Part shown: piece by piece, positions 42,211-53,900 of the stretch
Position numbering within the stretch: position 1 is the stretch's first letter
Layout of the letters: every line of letters starts with the position of its first letter
Assembly (NCBI GenBank): GCA_006218045.1
Contig: VBWB01000020.1
Coordinates: 1-64,000 of the forward strand
DNA: 64,000 nucleotides
From: Stygiobacter sp.
Lineage (GTDB): Bacteria > Pseudomonadota > Alphaproteobacteria > Rhodospirillales > Magnetospirillaceae
Direction of reading: 5' to 3'
Position numbers and translations under genes: made by a program
The notes under the pieces: model-generated
Told to the model about the DNA's origin: nothing
The model's input: the letters and a program-made list of their open reading frames with translations, nothing else
Database searches by the model: none

Positions 42211-42541
42211 GACGAATTCCCCCTTGCACGTTGCATAGGGGCGGACCTTAGCACCGGAAGCCGAGGCTGGCCTTGATATGGATCAGAGAAGGGCGGGATG
42301 GGGCCGTGTCTTTGAACGCAGCCGAAGCGGCGATCACGGGATGAGGCCGATATGGACGAAGAATTGCGTGGATCAAAGGTACTCAACCCTTTGTTTCCGT
42401 CGCTCAGGCTTCGTTGTCGTGTGTTTAAGAATCGACGGGTCCAGGTGAAAGATAGGCACAATACGTCACAATTTGTTTGTGGAGTCTGTCTTGTGCGGCG
42501 CCTATCCTGCTAACGTCGCAGAATCAGAGGGTTTGCCGCGG
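42211..42541. promoter_or_regulatory. Promoter region of the type I secretion locus
   Basis: About 330 bases with no gene. The AT-rich sequence near CACAATACGTCACAATTTG (42458-42476) is a possible regulatory dyad (CACAAT/GTCACAATT). A longer reading of the next gene from a TTG at 42473 is possible but has no ribosome site. Confidence 0.35.
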
Positions 42542-44266
42542 ATGGGCGCGAAACACGGGCATCGAGACTTTACACCTGGGGTCTATGATGGACTTCGGCG
42601 TGGCGGCTTTTATGTTGTCGCGGCGTCGGTGTTTCTCAATATCCTTGCCTTGGCGCTGCCCTTGGCGCTGCTGCAGATTTATGATCGCATCATCCCAAAT
42701 TCTTCCCTGGGCACACTTTTACTGTTGCTGGCCGGTGTCGTCTCGGCGGTGGTGCTGGAGGGGTTGCTGCGGGTGGCCCGGGCCGAGATCGTCGGCTGGA
42801 TCGGCATTCAGTTCGAGCATACGGCCAGTTGCAAGGCCTTCGCCCATGTTTTCGACACCCCCGCCGACGAACTGGAGAAGGTCGGCCCCGGCGAATTGAT
42901 CGAGCGTCTCGGTGGTTTGCCCACCGTGCGCGAGGTTTTTTCCGAAAATTGGACCCTGGTGGTCTGCGACCTGCCCTTCGTCCTGCTGTTCCTGGGGGCC
43001 ATCGGCTATCTGGCCGGCTGGCTGGTGCTGGCCCCCGCCGCCGTGCTGATCGGCTTCGCCGCCTTCGCCCTGCTGGGCAGCAAGGCGTCCGAGCGGGCGA
43101 TCGAGGATTTCAACACCGTCCGCGATCGCCGCCAGAATTTCAGCATCGAGGTCATCCACGGCGTCCATTCGGTCAAGTCCATGGCCATGGAAGCGCAGAT
43201 GATCCAGCGTTACGCCCGTCTGCAAGAGGCGGTGGCCAAGAATTCCCACCGCGTGGTCCAGGTCAACACCAATTCCCTCGGCGTGGCCGGGGTGTTCTCG
43301 CAATTGCTGACCTTGTCGGTGGTCATCTTCGGCAGTCTGATGGTGGTGGACAATGTCCTCACCGTCGGCGGCCTGTCGGCCTGCACCTTGCTGGCCGGGC
43401 GCGCGCTTCAACCGGTACAGAAGGCGGTGGGGCTGTGGACCCGCTGGCAGACCGCCAAGCTGATGCGGGCCCGTTTCGAGACCATCTTCCAACTGCCGTT
43501 GGAGCCCCGGGCCGAGGCGCCGGTGGTGCAGCCGATCCGCGGCCAGGTGGATTTGAAAGGCGTGGTGTTCAAGCACGCCGCCGATGCCGAGCCCTTGTTC
43601 AACGGCCTCGACCTGCATATACGTCCGGGCGAGCGCGTCGCCATCGGCGGCGACAACGGCTGCGGCAAATCGACGCTGTTGCGCATGCTGCATGGTTCCA
43701 TCGCCCCGACGGAAGGGGAGATCCTGCTGGACGGCATCCCCATCCGGCAGCACGAACGCGACCACCTGATGCGCTCGGACGGCATCGCCTTCATTCCTCA
43801 GCGCGGCGAGTTGCTGCGCGGCACCATTTTGGAAAACCTGACCATGTTCCGCCCCGACCGCCGCAAGGAAGCCTTGCGGCTGGCCGGCGTGCTGGGGCTG
43901 GACGAGGTGGTCTATCGTCTGGCGCACGGCTATCACACCCGGGTCGGCGACGGCTCCACCGACATTCTGCCGCGCGGCGTGGTTCAGCGCGTCGCCGTCA
44001 TCCGCGCCCTGGTCAGCCGGCCACGGGTGCTTTTGTTCGATGAAGCCAACGCCGCCATGGACGGTCCGGGCGACGAACGGCTGCGCCAGTATTTTGAATC
44101 CATGTCGCGCGATACCACCCTGATCATGGTCACGTTGCGCCCCAGCATGCAGCGTCTGGCCGACAAGGTACTGCGCATCGAAGGCGGCAAGCTGGTCAAG
44201 GCACAGCCGCCGCAGGCGCCGGCGGCCAATGCCGATGCTGGTCTTGCCGGAAAGGTGATAGCATGA
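42542..44266 (+). CDS. Type I secretion ABC exporter, subunit 1 (degenerate ATPase motifs)
   Basis: 574 residues from the ATG at 42542. A six-helix transmembrane domain covers about residues 20-300 (VAASVFLNILALALPLALLQ, NSSLGTLLLLLAGVVSAVVL). The ATPase domain has Walker A GGDNGCGKST near 368 and Walker B VLLFDEANAAMD near 500. The signature loop reads LPRGVVQRVAVIRAL where LSGGQ is expected, and the H-loop is MVTLRPS, with Leu replacing the catalytic His. This half is therefore likely a weak or non-hydrolysing ATPase that pairs with the next gene product, which overlaps it by four bases. Confidence 0.9.
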   Translation: MGAKHGHRDFTPGVYDGLRRGGFYVVAASVFLNILALALPLALLQIYDRIIPNSSLGTLLLLLAGVVSAVVLEGLLRVARAEIVGWIGIQFEHTASCKAFAHVFDTPADELEKVGPGELIERLGGLPTVREVFSENWTLVVCDLPFVLLFLGAIGYLAGWLVLAPAAVLIGFAAFALLGSKASERAIEDFNTVRDRRQNFSIEVIHGVHSVKSMAMEAQMIQRYARLQEAVAKNSHRVVQVNTNSLGVAGVFSQLLTLSVVIFGSLMVVDNVLTVGGLSACTLLAGRALQPVQKAVGLWTRWQTAKLMRARFETIFQLPLEPRAEAPVVQPIRGQVDLKGVVFKHAADAEPLFNGLDLHIRPGERVAIGGDNGCGKSTLLRMLHGSIAPTEGEILLDGIPIRQHERDHLMRSDGIAFIPQRGELLRGTILENLTMFRPDRRKEALRLAGVLGLDEVVYRLAHGYHTRVGDGSTDILPRGVVQRVAVIRALVSRPRVLLFDEANAAMDGPGDERLRQYFESMSRDTTLIMVTLRPSMQRLADKVLRIEGGKLVKAQPPQAPAANADAGLAGKVIA

Positions 44267-46458
44267 CGACGCCATCGCATCACGGCACCGCCCCCGGTTG
44301 GGACGCCCCGCCGACACGCTTCGACCTGAACGAGGAGCGCGCCGCCGACGGTCATCTGGGCGGGTTCGAGGCGGTCACCGATGTGGCCGCCTGCATCCTG
44401 CCCCTGCTGTCGTCGCTGGGATGGGAAGGCGATCTGGTGCATGTGGCCGAATCGCTGCCGCATTTCGCCGACACCTTGGATCTCACCGATCTTTTGAACA
44501 TCCTGGCCAATCTGGGCTATGCCAGCCGGTCGCTGGAGTTGGCGCCGTCGCGCATGGATCTGCGTCTGCTGCCGTGCCTGTACATGGCGCCGGGCAAGAT
44601 GGCCATGGTGCTGGTGCGTGAGGACGAGGAAAACCCCGGCAAGATCGTCGCTTTCGATGCCGACCAGCGTGCCTATGTCAGCATCGGTCCGCCCAAGGCG
44701 CGCGGTCGCATCTATCGTTTCGCCCAGTTGGACGAGGACGAGCGGGCCAAGCTGGAAGACGCCCCCAAGAATTTCGTCTTCGCCGTCACCAACCGTTTCA
44801 AGCCCCTGTTCGTGCGCATGTTGGCGGCGTCCTTGGTGTCGAACCTGCTGGTGCTGGTGACGCCCTTGTTCATCATGGCCATCTACGACCAGTTCCTGCC
44901 CACCGGCTCGGTGCCGCTTCTGGTGTCGCTGCTGGCCGGTTCGATCATCGCCATCTTAGGCGATTACGCCATCCGCGGCGTGCGGTCGCGCATGATCGCC
45001 TATATGGGGGCGCGGCTGGATCACCTGCTCGGGCTGGCCATTTTCCGTCGTCTGCTTCTGTTGGCGCCGCCTTATACCGAACAGGCCAATTCCAATTCCC
45101 AGATTGCCCGCTTGCGCGACTTCGAGATGGTGCGCGAATTCTTCACCGGGCCGCTGGCCACCACCATGGCCGAGGCGCCGTTCATCATCGTCTTCCTGCT
45201 GGCCATGGCGCTGTTGGGCGGCCCCTTGGTGTTCGTGCCGCTGGGGGCCTTGGTGCTGTTCACCATGATCGCCTTCGCCACCCGGCCCATGGTCGAGCGC
45301 AAGGTCAACGCCGCCACCCGTGCCGCCTCGCGCCGCCAGGAATTCCTGGTCGAGGCCCTGTCCAAGCCGCGCGCCATCAAGGAGGCCGGGGCGGCGGGCA
45401 TCTGGGGCGACCGTTTCCGCACGCTGTCGGCCGATGCCGCCCTGAAAAGCCATGATTCCACCCGCGCCAACGTGGTGGTGGCCACCGCCTCGCAAGGACT
45501 GGTGATGCTGACCGGCATCATCACCCTGGGCTGGGGGGTGGAGCGGGTTCTGCTGGGCAGCATGACCGTGGGCGGCTTGATGGCGTCGATGATCGTGGTG
45601 TGGTGGATCCTGCGCCCGTTGCAGACCGGCTTCACCCTGGCGGCGCAGATCGAGCGGGTCCAGGCCTCCATCGGTCAGATCAACCGGCTGATGCAGTTGA
45701 AGCCCGAGCGTCAGCTGACCCCGTCCATCCAGACCTTGCCGCACTTCAAGGGCAAGGTGACGCTGACCAACGTATCGTTGCGCTATGCCGCCGATTCCGA
45801 TCCGGCAGTGCTGGGGCTGGCGCTTCAGGCCGAGCCGGGCGAGGTGGTGGCGCTGATCGGCCCCAACGGTTCGGGCAAATCCACCGTGCTCAAGCTGTTG
45901 CTGGGCCTCTACCGCCCGCAGACCGGTGCGGTGATGATCGACGACATCGACATCCGCCAGCTTGATCCCATCGAGCTTAGGCGCCTGATCGCCTATGTGC
46001 CGCAGCAACCCGACATGTATTTCGGCACGGTGGGGCAGAATCTGCGTCTGGCCCGGCCCGAGGCGTCGGACGCGGAATTGCGCTGGGCCTGCCAGGAAGC
46101 CGGCCTGTTGGAAGACATCCTGGAATTGCCCCGGCAGTTCGAGACCAAGCTGGGCGACGGTGCCACCGACCGCCTGCCCTCCAGTTTCCGCCAGCGCCTG
46201 TCGTTGGCGCGGGCCTATCTGAAGCGCGCCCCCATCACCCTTTTCGACGAGCCGGCGTCCAGCCTGGACTTCATGTCCGATCGCCAATTCATGAAAACCC
46301 TGGAACGCATGAAGGGTCACAGCACCGTGTTTCTGGTCACCCACCGTCCCTCGCACCTGAAGCTGGCCGACAAGATCGTCGTGCTGGTGCAAGGCCAGGT
46401 GCGCATGGTTGGTCCGGCCAAGCAGGTGCTGGACCGTCTGCCGCCCAATTTCTTCTGA
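44263..46458 (+). CDS. Type I secretion ABC exporter, subunit 2 with C39-like N-terminal domain
   Basis: 731 residues. Residues 30-155 resemble a C39-like domain (WEGDLVHVAESLPHFADTLD, MVLVREDEENPGKIVAFD) with no catalytic Cys, as in LapB/HlyB-type exporters that bind but do not cut their cargo. The transmembrane domain spans about 165-445. The ATPase has GPNGSGKST near 532, the unusual signature LPSSFRQRLSLARAYL near 638, Walker B ITLFDEPASSLD and an intact H-loop FLVTHRPS near 692. It forms the exporter with subunit 1 and should move the giant adhesin encoded downstream. Confidence 0.92.
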   Translation: MTTPSHHGTAPGWDAPPTRFDLNEERAADGHLGGFEAVTDVAACILPLLSSLGWEGDLVHVAESLPHFADTLDLTDLLNILANLGYASRSLELAPSRMDLRLLPCLYMAPGKMAMVLVREDEENPGKIVAFDADQRAYVSIGPPKARGRIYRFAQLDEDERAKLEDAPKNFVFAVTNRFKPLFVRMLAASLVSNLLVLVTPLFIMAIYDQFLPTGSVPLLVSLLAGSIIAILGDYAIRGVRSRMIAYMGARLDHLLGLAIFRRLLLLAPPYTEQANSNSQIARLRDFEMVREFFTGPLATTMAEAPFIIVFLLAMALLGGPLVFVPLGALVLFTMIAFATRPMVERKVNAATRAASRRQEFLVEALSKPRAIKEAGAAGIWGDRFRTLSADAALKSHDSTRANVVVATASQGLVMLTGIITLGWGVERVLLGSMTVGGLMASMIVVWWILRPLQTGFTLAAQIERVQASIGQINRLMQLKPERQLTPSIQTLPHFKGKVTLTNVSLRYAADSDPAVLGLALQAEPGEVVALIGPNGSGKSTVLKLLLGLYRPQTGAVMIDDIDIRQLDPIELRRLIAYVPQQPDMYFGTVGQNLRLARPEASDAELRWACQEAGLLEDILELPRQFETKLGDGATDRLPSSFRQRLSLARAYLKRAPITLFDEPASSLDFMSDRQFMKTLERMKGHSTVFLVTHRPSHLKLADKIVVLVQGQVRMVGPAKQVLDRLPPNFF

Positions 46459-46478
46459 GCCCCCGGGAAAAAGTCATC

Positions 46479-47852
46479 ATGTCCGAAGCCGCCGCCCTCT
46501 CCCCGACCCCATCGCCCATGGGACCGCCCAAACTGGAAAAGGCCACCCGCCAGATCCGGCATCTGGCGCAGTTCGCCATCGTCGAGGAATCGGGGATTTC
46601 GGCGGTTTCCCGCTCTGCCGTCATCATCGTCTCGGCGGTGGTCACCGCCTTCGTCGTCTGGGCCAGCTTCATGCGCATCGACGAGGTGGCGGTGACCTTC
46701 GGCACCGCGGTACCGTCGCGCTCGGTCCAGGTGGTTCAGCATCTGGAAGGCGGCATCGTCCGCGACATCCTGGTCGAGGACCGGGCCATGGTCGAAGCCG
46801 GTCAGGTGCTGGTGCGGCTTGATCCCATCCAGGCCAGCGCCGAGTTGGAGCAGGCGCAAAGCCGCCGCGCCGGTCTGGCCATCAAGTCCGAGCGCCTGCG
46901 CGCCTTCGTCGAGAACCGCCAGCCCGATTTCAGCGGCTTCGGCGTCAAATACGCGCCCATGATCGTCGATCAATTGGACATCCTGCGCGCCAATAGCGAA
47001 CGCTGGTCGTCGCAGCGCAAGGTGTTCGAGGAACAGATCATGCAAAAGCGCGAGGAAATCCGCGCCGCGCAAAATCAGCAGCGTTCCGCCGAGGAACAAC
47101 TGAAACTGGTGTCGGAAGAAGTGGGCATGCGCGAGCAGCTCTATAATTCCGGCTATTCCAGCAAGGTGGATTTCTATGCGGTGCGCCGTCAGCGCGCCGC
47201 CGTCGAGGCCGAATTGTCGCGCCTGAAGGGCCAGGAAGCCACCGCCGCTAAGGCGTTGGAGGAATTGGCCAAGCGCATCGGCGATCTGGACAACAATATC
47301 CGCCAGGACACCTTGGGCGAATTGGGCACGGTGTCCAGTGAACTGGTCCAGGTCGAGGAATCCATGAGCCGCCTGCATGATCGCGTCAATCGCCTGGAAA
47401 TCGTCTCGCCGGCCAAGGGATTCGTCCAGAATCTCAAGGCCAAGACGGTGGGCGCCGTGGTGCCCGCCGGCGGCATGTTGATGGAAATCGTCCCGGTCGA
47501 CGACGAATTGCTGGTGGAAACCCGCATCAGCACCCGCGATGTCGGGCATCTGCACAGCGGCCAGAAGGTCATCATCAAGGTGGCCAGCTATGATTTCGTC
47601 CGCTTCGGCAGCGTCGAGGGCACGCTGCGCGACATCTCCGCCACGACCTACGTGGATGAGAAGGACAACCAGCCCTATTACAAGGGCTGGGTTCTGCTGG
47701 AGCACCCGTATGTGGGCAAACACGAGGGCCAGAACCGCATTTTGCCCGGCATGACCGTGCAGGCGGACATCATCACCGGCGACAAGACCTTGTTGCAGTA
47801 CTTGCTGAAACCGTTGCAGGCCTCGTTCTCGCAGGCGTTCCGCGAACGCTGA
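46479..47852 (+). CDS. HlyD-family periplasmic adaptor of type I secretion
   Basis: 457 residues. A cytoplasmic N-terminus leads to one membrane helix at about residues 46-66 (SAVIIVSAVVTAFVVWASFM). The beta-barrel/lipoyl half EVAVTFGTAVPSRSVQVVQH and HLEGGIVRDILVEDRAMVEA follows, then a long alpha-hairpin (residues 115-300). The second lipoyl half and the HlyD C-terminal signature are EIVSPAKGFVQNLKAKTVGA and LLEHPYVGKHEGQNRILPGM. It bridges the ABC pair to an outer-membrane TolC-like channel, which is not encoded in the window. Confidence 0.95.
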   Translation: MSEAAALSPTPSPMGPPKLEKATRQIRHLAQFAIVEESGISAVSRSAVIIVSAVVTAFVVWASFMRIDEVAVTFGTAVPSRSVQVVQHLEGGIVRDILVEDRAMVEAGQVLVRLDPIQASAELEQAQSRRAGLAIKSERLRAFVENRQPDFSGFGVKYAPMIVDQLDILRANSERWSSQRKVFEEQIMQKREEIRAAQNQQRSAEEQLKLVSEEVGMREQLYNSGYSSKVDFYAVRRQRAAVEAELSRLKGQEATAAKALEELAKRIGDLDNNIRQDTLGELGTVSSELVQVEESMSRLHDRVNRLEIVSPAKGFVQNLKAKTVGAVVPAGGMLMEIVPVDDELLVETRISTRDVGHLHSGQKVIIKVASYDFVRFGSVEGTLRDISATTYVDEKDNQPYYKGWVLLEHPYVGKHEGQNRILPGMTVQADIITGDKTLLQYLLKPLQASFSQAFRER

Positions 47853-47903
47853 GTGTCGGGAGCCGGTGGCCTTTGGTGATTTGTGGGGGAAGTGGAGGGA
47901 ATC

Positions 47904-50900
47904 ATGGCTGAAGACAATCTGAACCAGCCCGAGAACGACGCGCCGACCAACGAGGGCGCCGAAATATCCACCTTGGATGCCCTGCATCTGGACGGTAAAG
48001 GAACCGACCGCCTGGACGATGCCGACGAGCAGGATATGCCCGAGGCCGGCGCCGGCGAAAAGGAGGACGTCAAGGGCTTCGCCAACGTCCAATCCGCCAA
48101 CCGCGAGACCTTCGAGAAGATGCAGGCCGGCGCGCCGGCGGAAGAAGGCGCGGTCCCGGTCGGCGATCAGGTCATCCCCGATATCTATACCCCGAGCGAG
48201 CCCGACAACCTTGTCGAGGCCCGGTTCGAGAACCCGCAGCCGCGCTTCACCCCGGAAGCGGCGGAGGGGGGCGACGAAAACGACGCCCCGCCCAGCCGCG
48301 AAGGCCTGCGTCCGGAAGAACCCGAGGAAGCGCCGCGGCCCACCGCCGACGGCTTGGGCGAGGATGAGGAAGACGGCGGCGACACCCCGGCGCCGGCCGC
48401 AGCCGCGGCGGAAGTGCCGCCGGAGGTGGTGCCGCCGGTGGTGCCGCCCGCGGTCAATCCCGATCCCGACAATCCGCCGGTGGCTCAAGCCCCTAGCCTG
48501 AGCGTGGTTGCCGCCTCCGGCACCGAGGACATTCCCACCAAGCTGGAGATCACCGCCAGCACCAATAATAGCGATAATGGGCCGGAAACCCTGTCGTCCA
48601 TCTCGATCAGCGGCATCCCCGATTACTTCACCATCGTCGATGGTGCCGGCAATCCGGTCGGCACTCTCAGCGGCGGCACCTGGACTCTGTCCAATCCGAC
48701 CCAGGCCCAGTTGGACGATATCTATCTGAAGAATCTGGATGACGACGACGATGCCGATTTCAGCGGCACGCTCAACCTGACCGTCACCGCCACCTCATCC
48801 GATACCGGCACCACCGCCACCACCAGCGCGCCTTTGAGTGTGACCATCGTCGCCGTCGCCGACGCCCCCGGCCTGTCGGCGGTGGATTCCGCCGGCATGG
48901 AAAATGCCTGGATCGGCCTGGATATCAGCGTCGTCGACAAGGATGTCGGCGCCGACAATTCGGAAACCCAGACCCTTTACCTCAGCGACCTGCCCGATGG
49001 CGCCAGCCTGCGCTATACCGACGGCAATGGCGCGGTGCAGACCGTGTCGCCCACCACCTTGACCGGTGATGCCAACCTGCCCGACGGCACCTATTATGTG
49101 GTGCCGGCGGAGTATCGCGACAGCATCGAGGTCAAGTCGGCCAGCAACGACAGCGCCGATTTCACCTTGAGCGTGCGGGCCACCAGCACCGAGGATTCCA
49201 ACGGCGACGTGGCGATCAGCGGCCCGGTGACCATCAATGTGGATGTGGGCGTGGTCGATCCCACCGCCACCGGCGGTACCTATAATGTCAATGAAGATCA
49301 ATGGGCGGCGCTGTCGCTGTCGGCGACCCTCAATGCCGACATGGCGGGCACTGGCACCGACGGGGCCGAGACGCTGAAGGTCTATCTGGAAGACGTGCCT
49401 GCCGGCGTGGTCATCCGCGACAGCAATACCGGCGCGCCGCTCGCCACCACCACCTACACTGATGCCGATGGCGTCAGCCATACCGGCTATGACGTTACCT
49501 CTTACATGGACGGCACCGGCGCCATCGCCGGCTTGCAAACCCGCTGGGCCGCCGAGCACAAATCCGACGCCATCGACTTCAATCTGCGCGCCGTAATCAA
49601 CGATATCGACCATACCGAGCAGGACGGCGACGACGACAACAGCGCCACCTTGAACGATACCGGCACGGCCATCCATTCCCTGGCCCCCGATATCGCCGAT
49701 GCCACCGCCGCCGTGCGGGTGACCTTCACCCCCGTCGCCGACGCCCCCAATCTGGGCGTGACCGCCAGTGCCATCGGCGTCGAGGACAAGTGGTTCAACC
49801 TTGGCATCACCTCGTCGCTCAACGACACCGATGGCTCGGAAAGCCTGTCGGTCACCGTCACCGGCCCTGCCAACACCTTCACCCTCAACCACGGCAGCGT
49901 GGTCGATAACGGCAACGGCACCGTCACCTATACGCTTACTCCGGCGCAACTGACCGGGTTGCAGATCAAGGGCGGCCAGGATTATGACGGCAATTTCAAC
50001 CTGACCGTCACCGCCACCGCCACCGAAGGCGTGGGCGGCGATACCGAATCGGTGTCGACCACCATCGCCGTCGACGTGCTGTCGGATGCCGACAAGCCGG
50101 TGGTCAGCGTCGTCGACGCCACCCAGATCATCAACGAAGACGATTTCTATAACCTGCGCGCCGCCGTGACCGGTGATGCCAGCGGCAATACCACCGCCGT
50201 TCAGGGCAATCTGACCGAAGCCGGCAGCGCCGATGGCGATGGCGATACCGATGGCGACGGCAAGATCGAAAGCGCCGACGGATCGGAAACCCTGACGTTC
50301 AAGGTTACCGCCCAGCAGGATTCCCGTCTGGTCATCGACAATGACGGCGTGGCCGGCATCAGCGCCGGCGACACCGTCATCGACTTGAACGCGGCCAATG
50401 GGCGCACCGTCGAGGTGTCGGCCAAGGACGTCTACGACGGCAAGATTTTCGTCGGCGGCAAGGAAGACTGGGCCAGCACCGACGACACCGACACCTTGAA
50501 GTTCGACGTGGTCACCAAGGCGACGGAAGCCAATGGCGCCGCCGATGATGCCATCGACAACGACACCGATCTGGCGCGTTCGGCCACCGCCCAAAGCGAT
50601 GTCGACACCCTGACCCTGAAAGTGGTGGCCCAGCACGAGGCCGACACCGCCATCAGCGCTGCCAATAGCGGCTTTGAAGACGGTCTGACCGGTCTGACCG
50701 ACAACCGCGGCGACGATGCCGGCACCGCCATCCCCCTGACGCCGACCATCGAATTCAAGGATCTGGATCATTCGGAAAAGCCCACCGGCCTAGTGACCAT
50801 CACCACCGATGACGCCAATTTCCTGAATGGAACCGTCTCTTTGAACGGGGTGGCCCTGACCGGCAGCGCCAATGGCGACGGCACCACCACTTTCACCATC

Positions 50901-53900
50901 AATGGCGCCACCTTCAGCCAGACCGGCGACACCTATGTGGTTCAGGGCCTGTCGTTCATGCCCAAGGACGATTACGCCGGAACAATCACCTACGATGTGG
51001 GCATCCAAGCCTATGACGACGATACCGGCATCACCAAGACCTGGGTCAAGGAAGACGCCACCATCTCCGTCACCGCCGTGGCCGATGTGCCGGCGGTCGC
51101 CACCGTCAATACCGGCACCATGGAAAGTGGCGCGGGCGGCTCGATTCCGTTGTCCATTTCGGTGTCCAACGCCGACAATGACGGTTCCGAGGCTCAGTAC
51201 GTCTATATTTCGGGCGTGCCCGCCGCCGCCGGCGCCCTGAGTGTGGGCGGCGTCGCCATCACCCCCATCAGTGCCAGTTTCGCCGTGGACGGCACCAATA
51301 TCACCGCCTCCGCCGCCAATCCGGTCTACAAGGTCAATGCCGGCGATCTGGCCGATCTGCGGCTGTCGGTCAGCGGCAATTATTCCAACGACCTGAACCT
51401 GACCGTGTGGGGGGTGTCGCAGGAGGCCAGCAACGGCGATGTCGCCATCAGCAGCCCGGCCAGCCTGCGGGTGGATATCGGCGTGGTCGATCCGCTGATC
51501 AGCGGCAACGCCATCAGCGGCAACGAGGACGCCTATGTGTCCCTGGCCGCAATCAAGGCCAATGTGGGCGCCGCCGATGGTAGCGAAACGCTGACCGTCT
51601 ATGTCGAGGATCTGAATAGCGGTTTCGGCCTGTACCAGAATGTCGGCGGCACTTATGTGGCGCTGACCACCAGTACCTATACCGATCCGTCGGGGGCCAG
51701 CCATACCGGCTACAAGATTCCCGCCGCTCTGGTCGCCGCCGATGGCAGCCTGTCGGGCGTCTATATCAAGTCGAAGACCGCCAACGACGATGGCGATACC
51801 AGCTTCACCGTCCGCGCCGTGGCCAACGACACCGATTCCGATGCCACTCCCACCGCCACCAATACCGCCTATGGCCAGACCTGGGCGGATACGGCGCAGA
51901 CCACCCAGACCGTCACCCTGACCGTCAATGCGGTGGTTGATACCGTCACTCCCACGACTACCGCGATCGGCGTGGAAGACAAGTTCGTGGCGCTCAACAT
52001 CGCGGCGCCGCTGGTCGACACCGACGGCAGCGAAACCGTCACCGTCTCCGTCTCCGGCCTGCCCGCCGGTCTCAGCCTGTACCAGGGCACCACCTTGCTG
52101 ACCCCGGATGGCAATGGCGCCTATAGCTTCAGCAGCAACGACAGCAATGCGCTCAAGGCGCAATTGGCCGATCTGCGGGTGACCGGTCTGGTGGAAGACA
52201 GCAATGTCGACAGCTACGGTCCGACCACCAGCACCAATGCCGGCATCGATATCACCGACTTCACCTTGACCCTCAGCACCACCACCACTGAAGCCGCCGG
52301 CGGCAGCCAGACGGTGAATCAGACGGTCAACGTCAAGGTCTACGGCGACGCCGACACCCCCACCCTGGTGGTGACCGAGGGCGCCACCGAAGGGGCGGCG
52401 GTCCATGTCAACGAAGACGATTGGTACAATCTGAAGGATGCGCTGGTCAGCATCTCGGGCGAGGACGGTACCACCCCCACCGGGCTGGCCACCACCAGCG
52501 CCGATGGCTCGGAAGTGCTGTACTTCAAGATCACCGCCACCAATTCCTATACCCGCATCTGGATCGACGCCGATGGCGACGGCCAGAAGGGCACGCTGGC
52601 CAGCCCCGATGCCGGCGACACCTTCAAGGAACTGACCAACGGCGAAAGCATCACCGTCAGCGCCGCCGACGTCGCCGCCGGCAAGGTGCGCATCGGCGGT
52701 GACGAGAACTGGGGCAATGCCACCCTTGAGGTGAAGATCACCCCCATCGCCAAGGAAACCGATGGCGATACCGCCGGAGAGGTCAACAGCGCCAACGCGG
52801 CGTTGACGGCGTCGAATACTTTCGACAACAACGCCGCCAACGACCTGACCCGTGCGGGCGAGGCCAGTGGCGCCCAGCAATCCCTGTGGCTGCGCATCGA
52901 TCCGGTGGCCGACACCACCACCATCTCGGGCACCGCCAGCGGCAACGAGGATTCCGCCGGTATCACCTTTGCCCCCACCATCAAGCTGACCGACACCGAC
53001 GGTTCGGAAAGCCTGAGCGGCAATGTGGAGATTCTGGTCTCCGGCACCATGGACGGGGCGCTGAAGCTGTCGGGCGTTGCCCTGACCGCTGCCGGCACCA
53101 CCGATGTGGGCGGCGTCACCTACACCATCTACACCGTGCCGGTGGGGACGCTGACCTATAATGCGGCCACCTCCACCTATACGGTGGCCAATCTCAAATA
53201 CGTCCCCAACGCCAATTCCGATCTGGACGTCACCTATCGGGTGCGGACCACCACCGCCGATGCCGGCAGTCCGGACAGCTACACCACCACGTCGAGCATC
53301 GGCACCATCACCGTCAAGGCGGTGGCCGATGCCCCCAGCATCGGCATCGGCGCCATGGTGGCGACGGTGGTCAGCAATACCGCCACCGCCCAGACCACCA
53401 TCACCGGGGCGGAAGACGGCTATATCGCCCTCGACCTGACCGCCGCGCGCACCGATCTGGACGGCTCGGAAACCCTGACCTCGGCGACGCTGACCAGCGT
53501 GCCGGCGGGGTGGTCGGTGGTCTATCTCGATCCCGCCGATGGTCAGTACAAGGCCTATGGCAACAGCGGCACCACCTGGACGCTGGACCTGAACAAGCTG
53601 GATAACGTCTTCATCCATCCGCCGCAGGATTCCGACGCCGACGCCAGCAAGATCGTCTTCAACGTCACCAGCACCGAGGCCGCCACCGGCGGTCAGGTGG
53701 CGACCAAGAATGCCACCACGTCGGTGGCCTTCAACGTCGTCGTCGACGCGGTGGCCGACCAGCCCAATCTGGTGGTCAGCGATGCCCGCGTGCTGGAAGA
53801 CAGCCTGGTCAAGCTGGACATCCGTCCCAGCGAAACCGATATCGACGGCTCGGAAACCCTGAGCGTCACCATCGGCAACGCCAATGGCGGCAGCTTCTGG

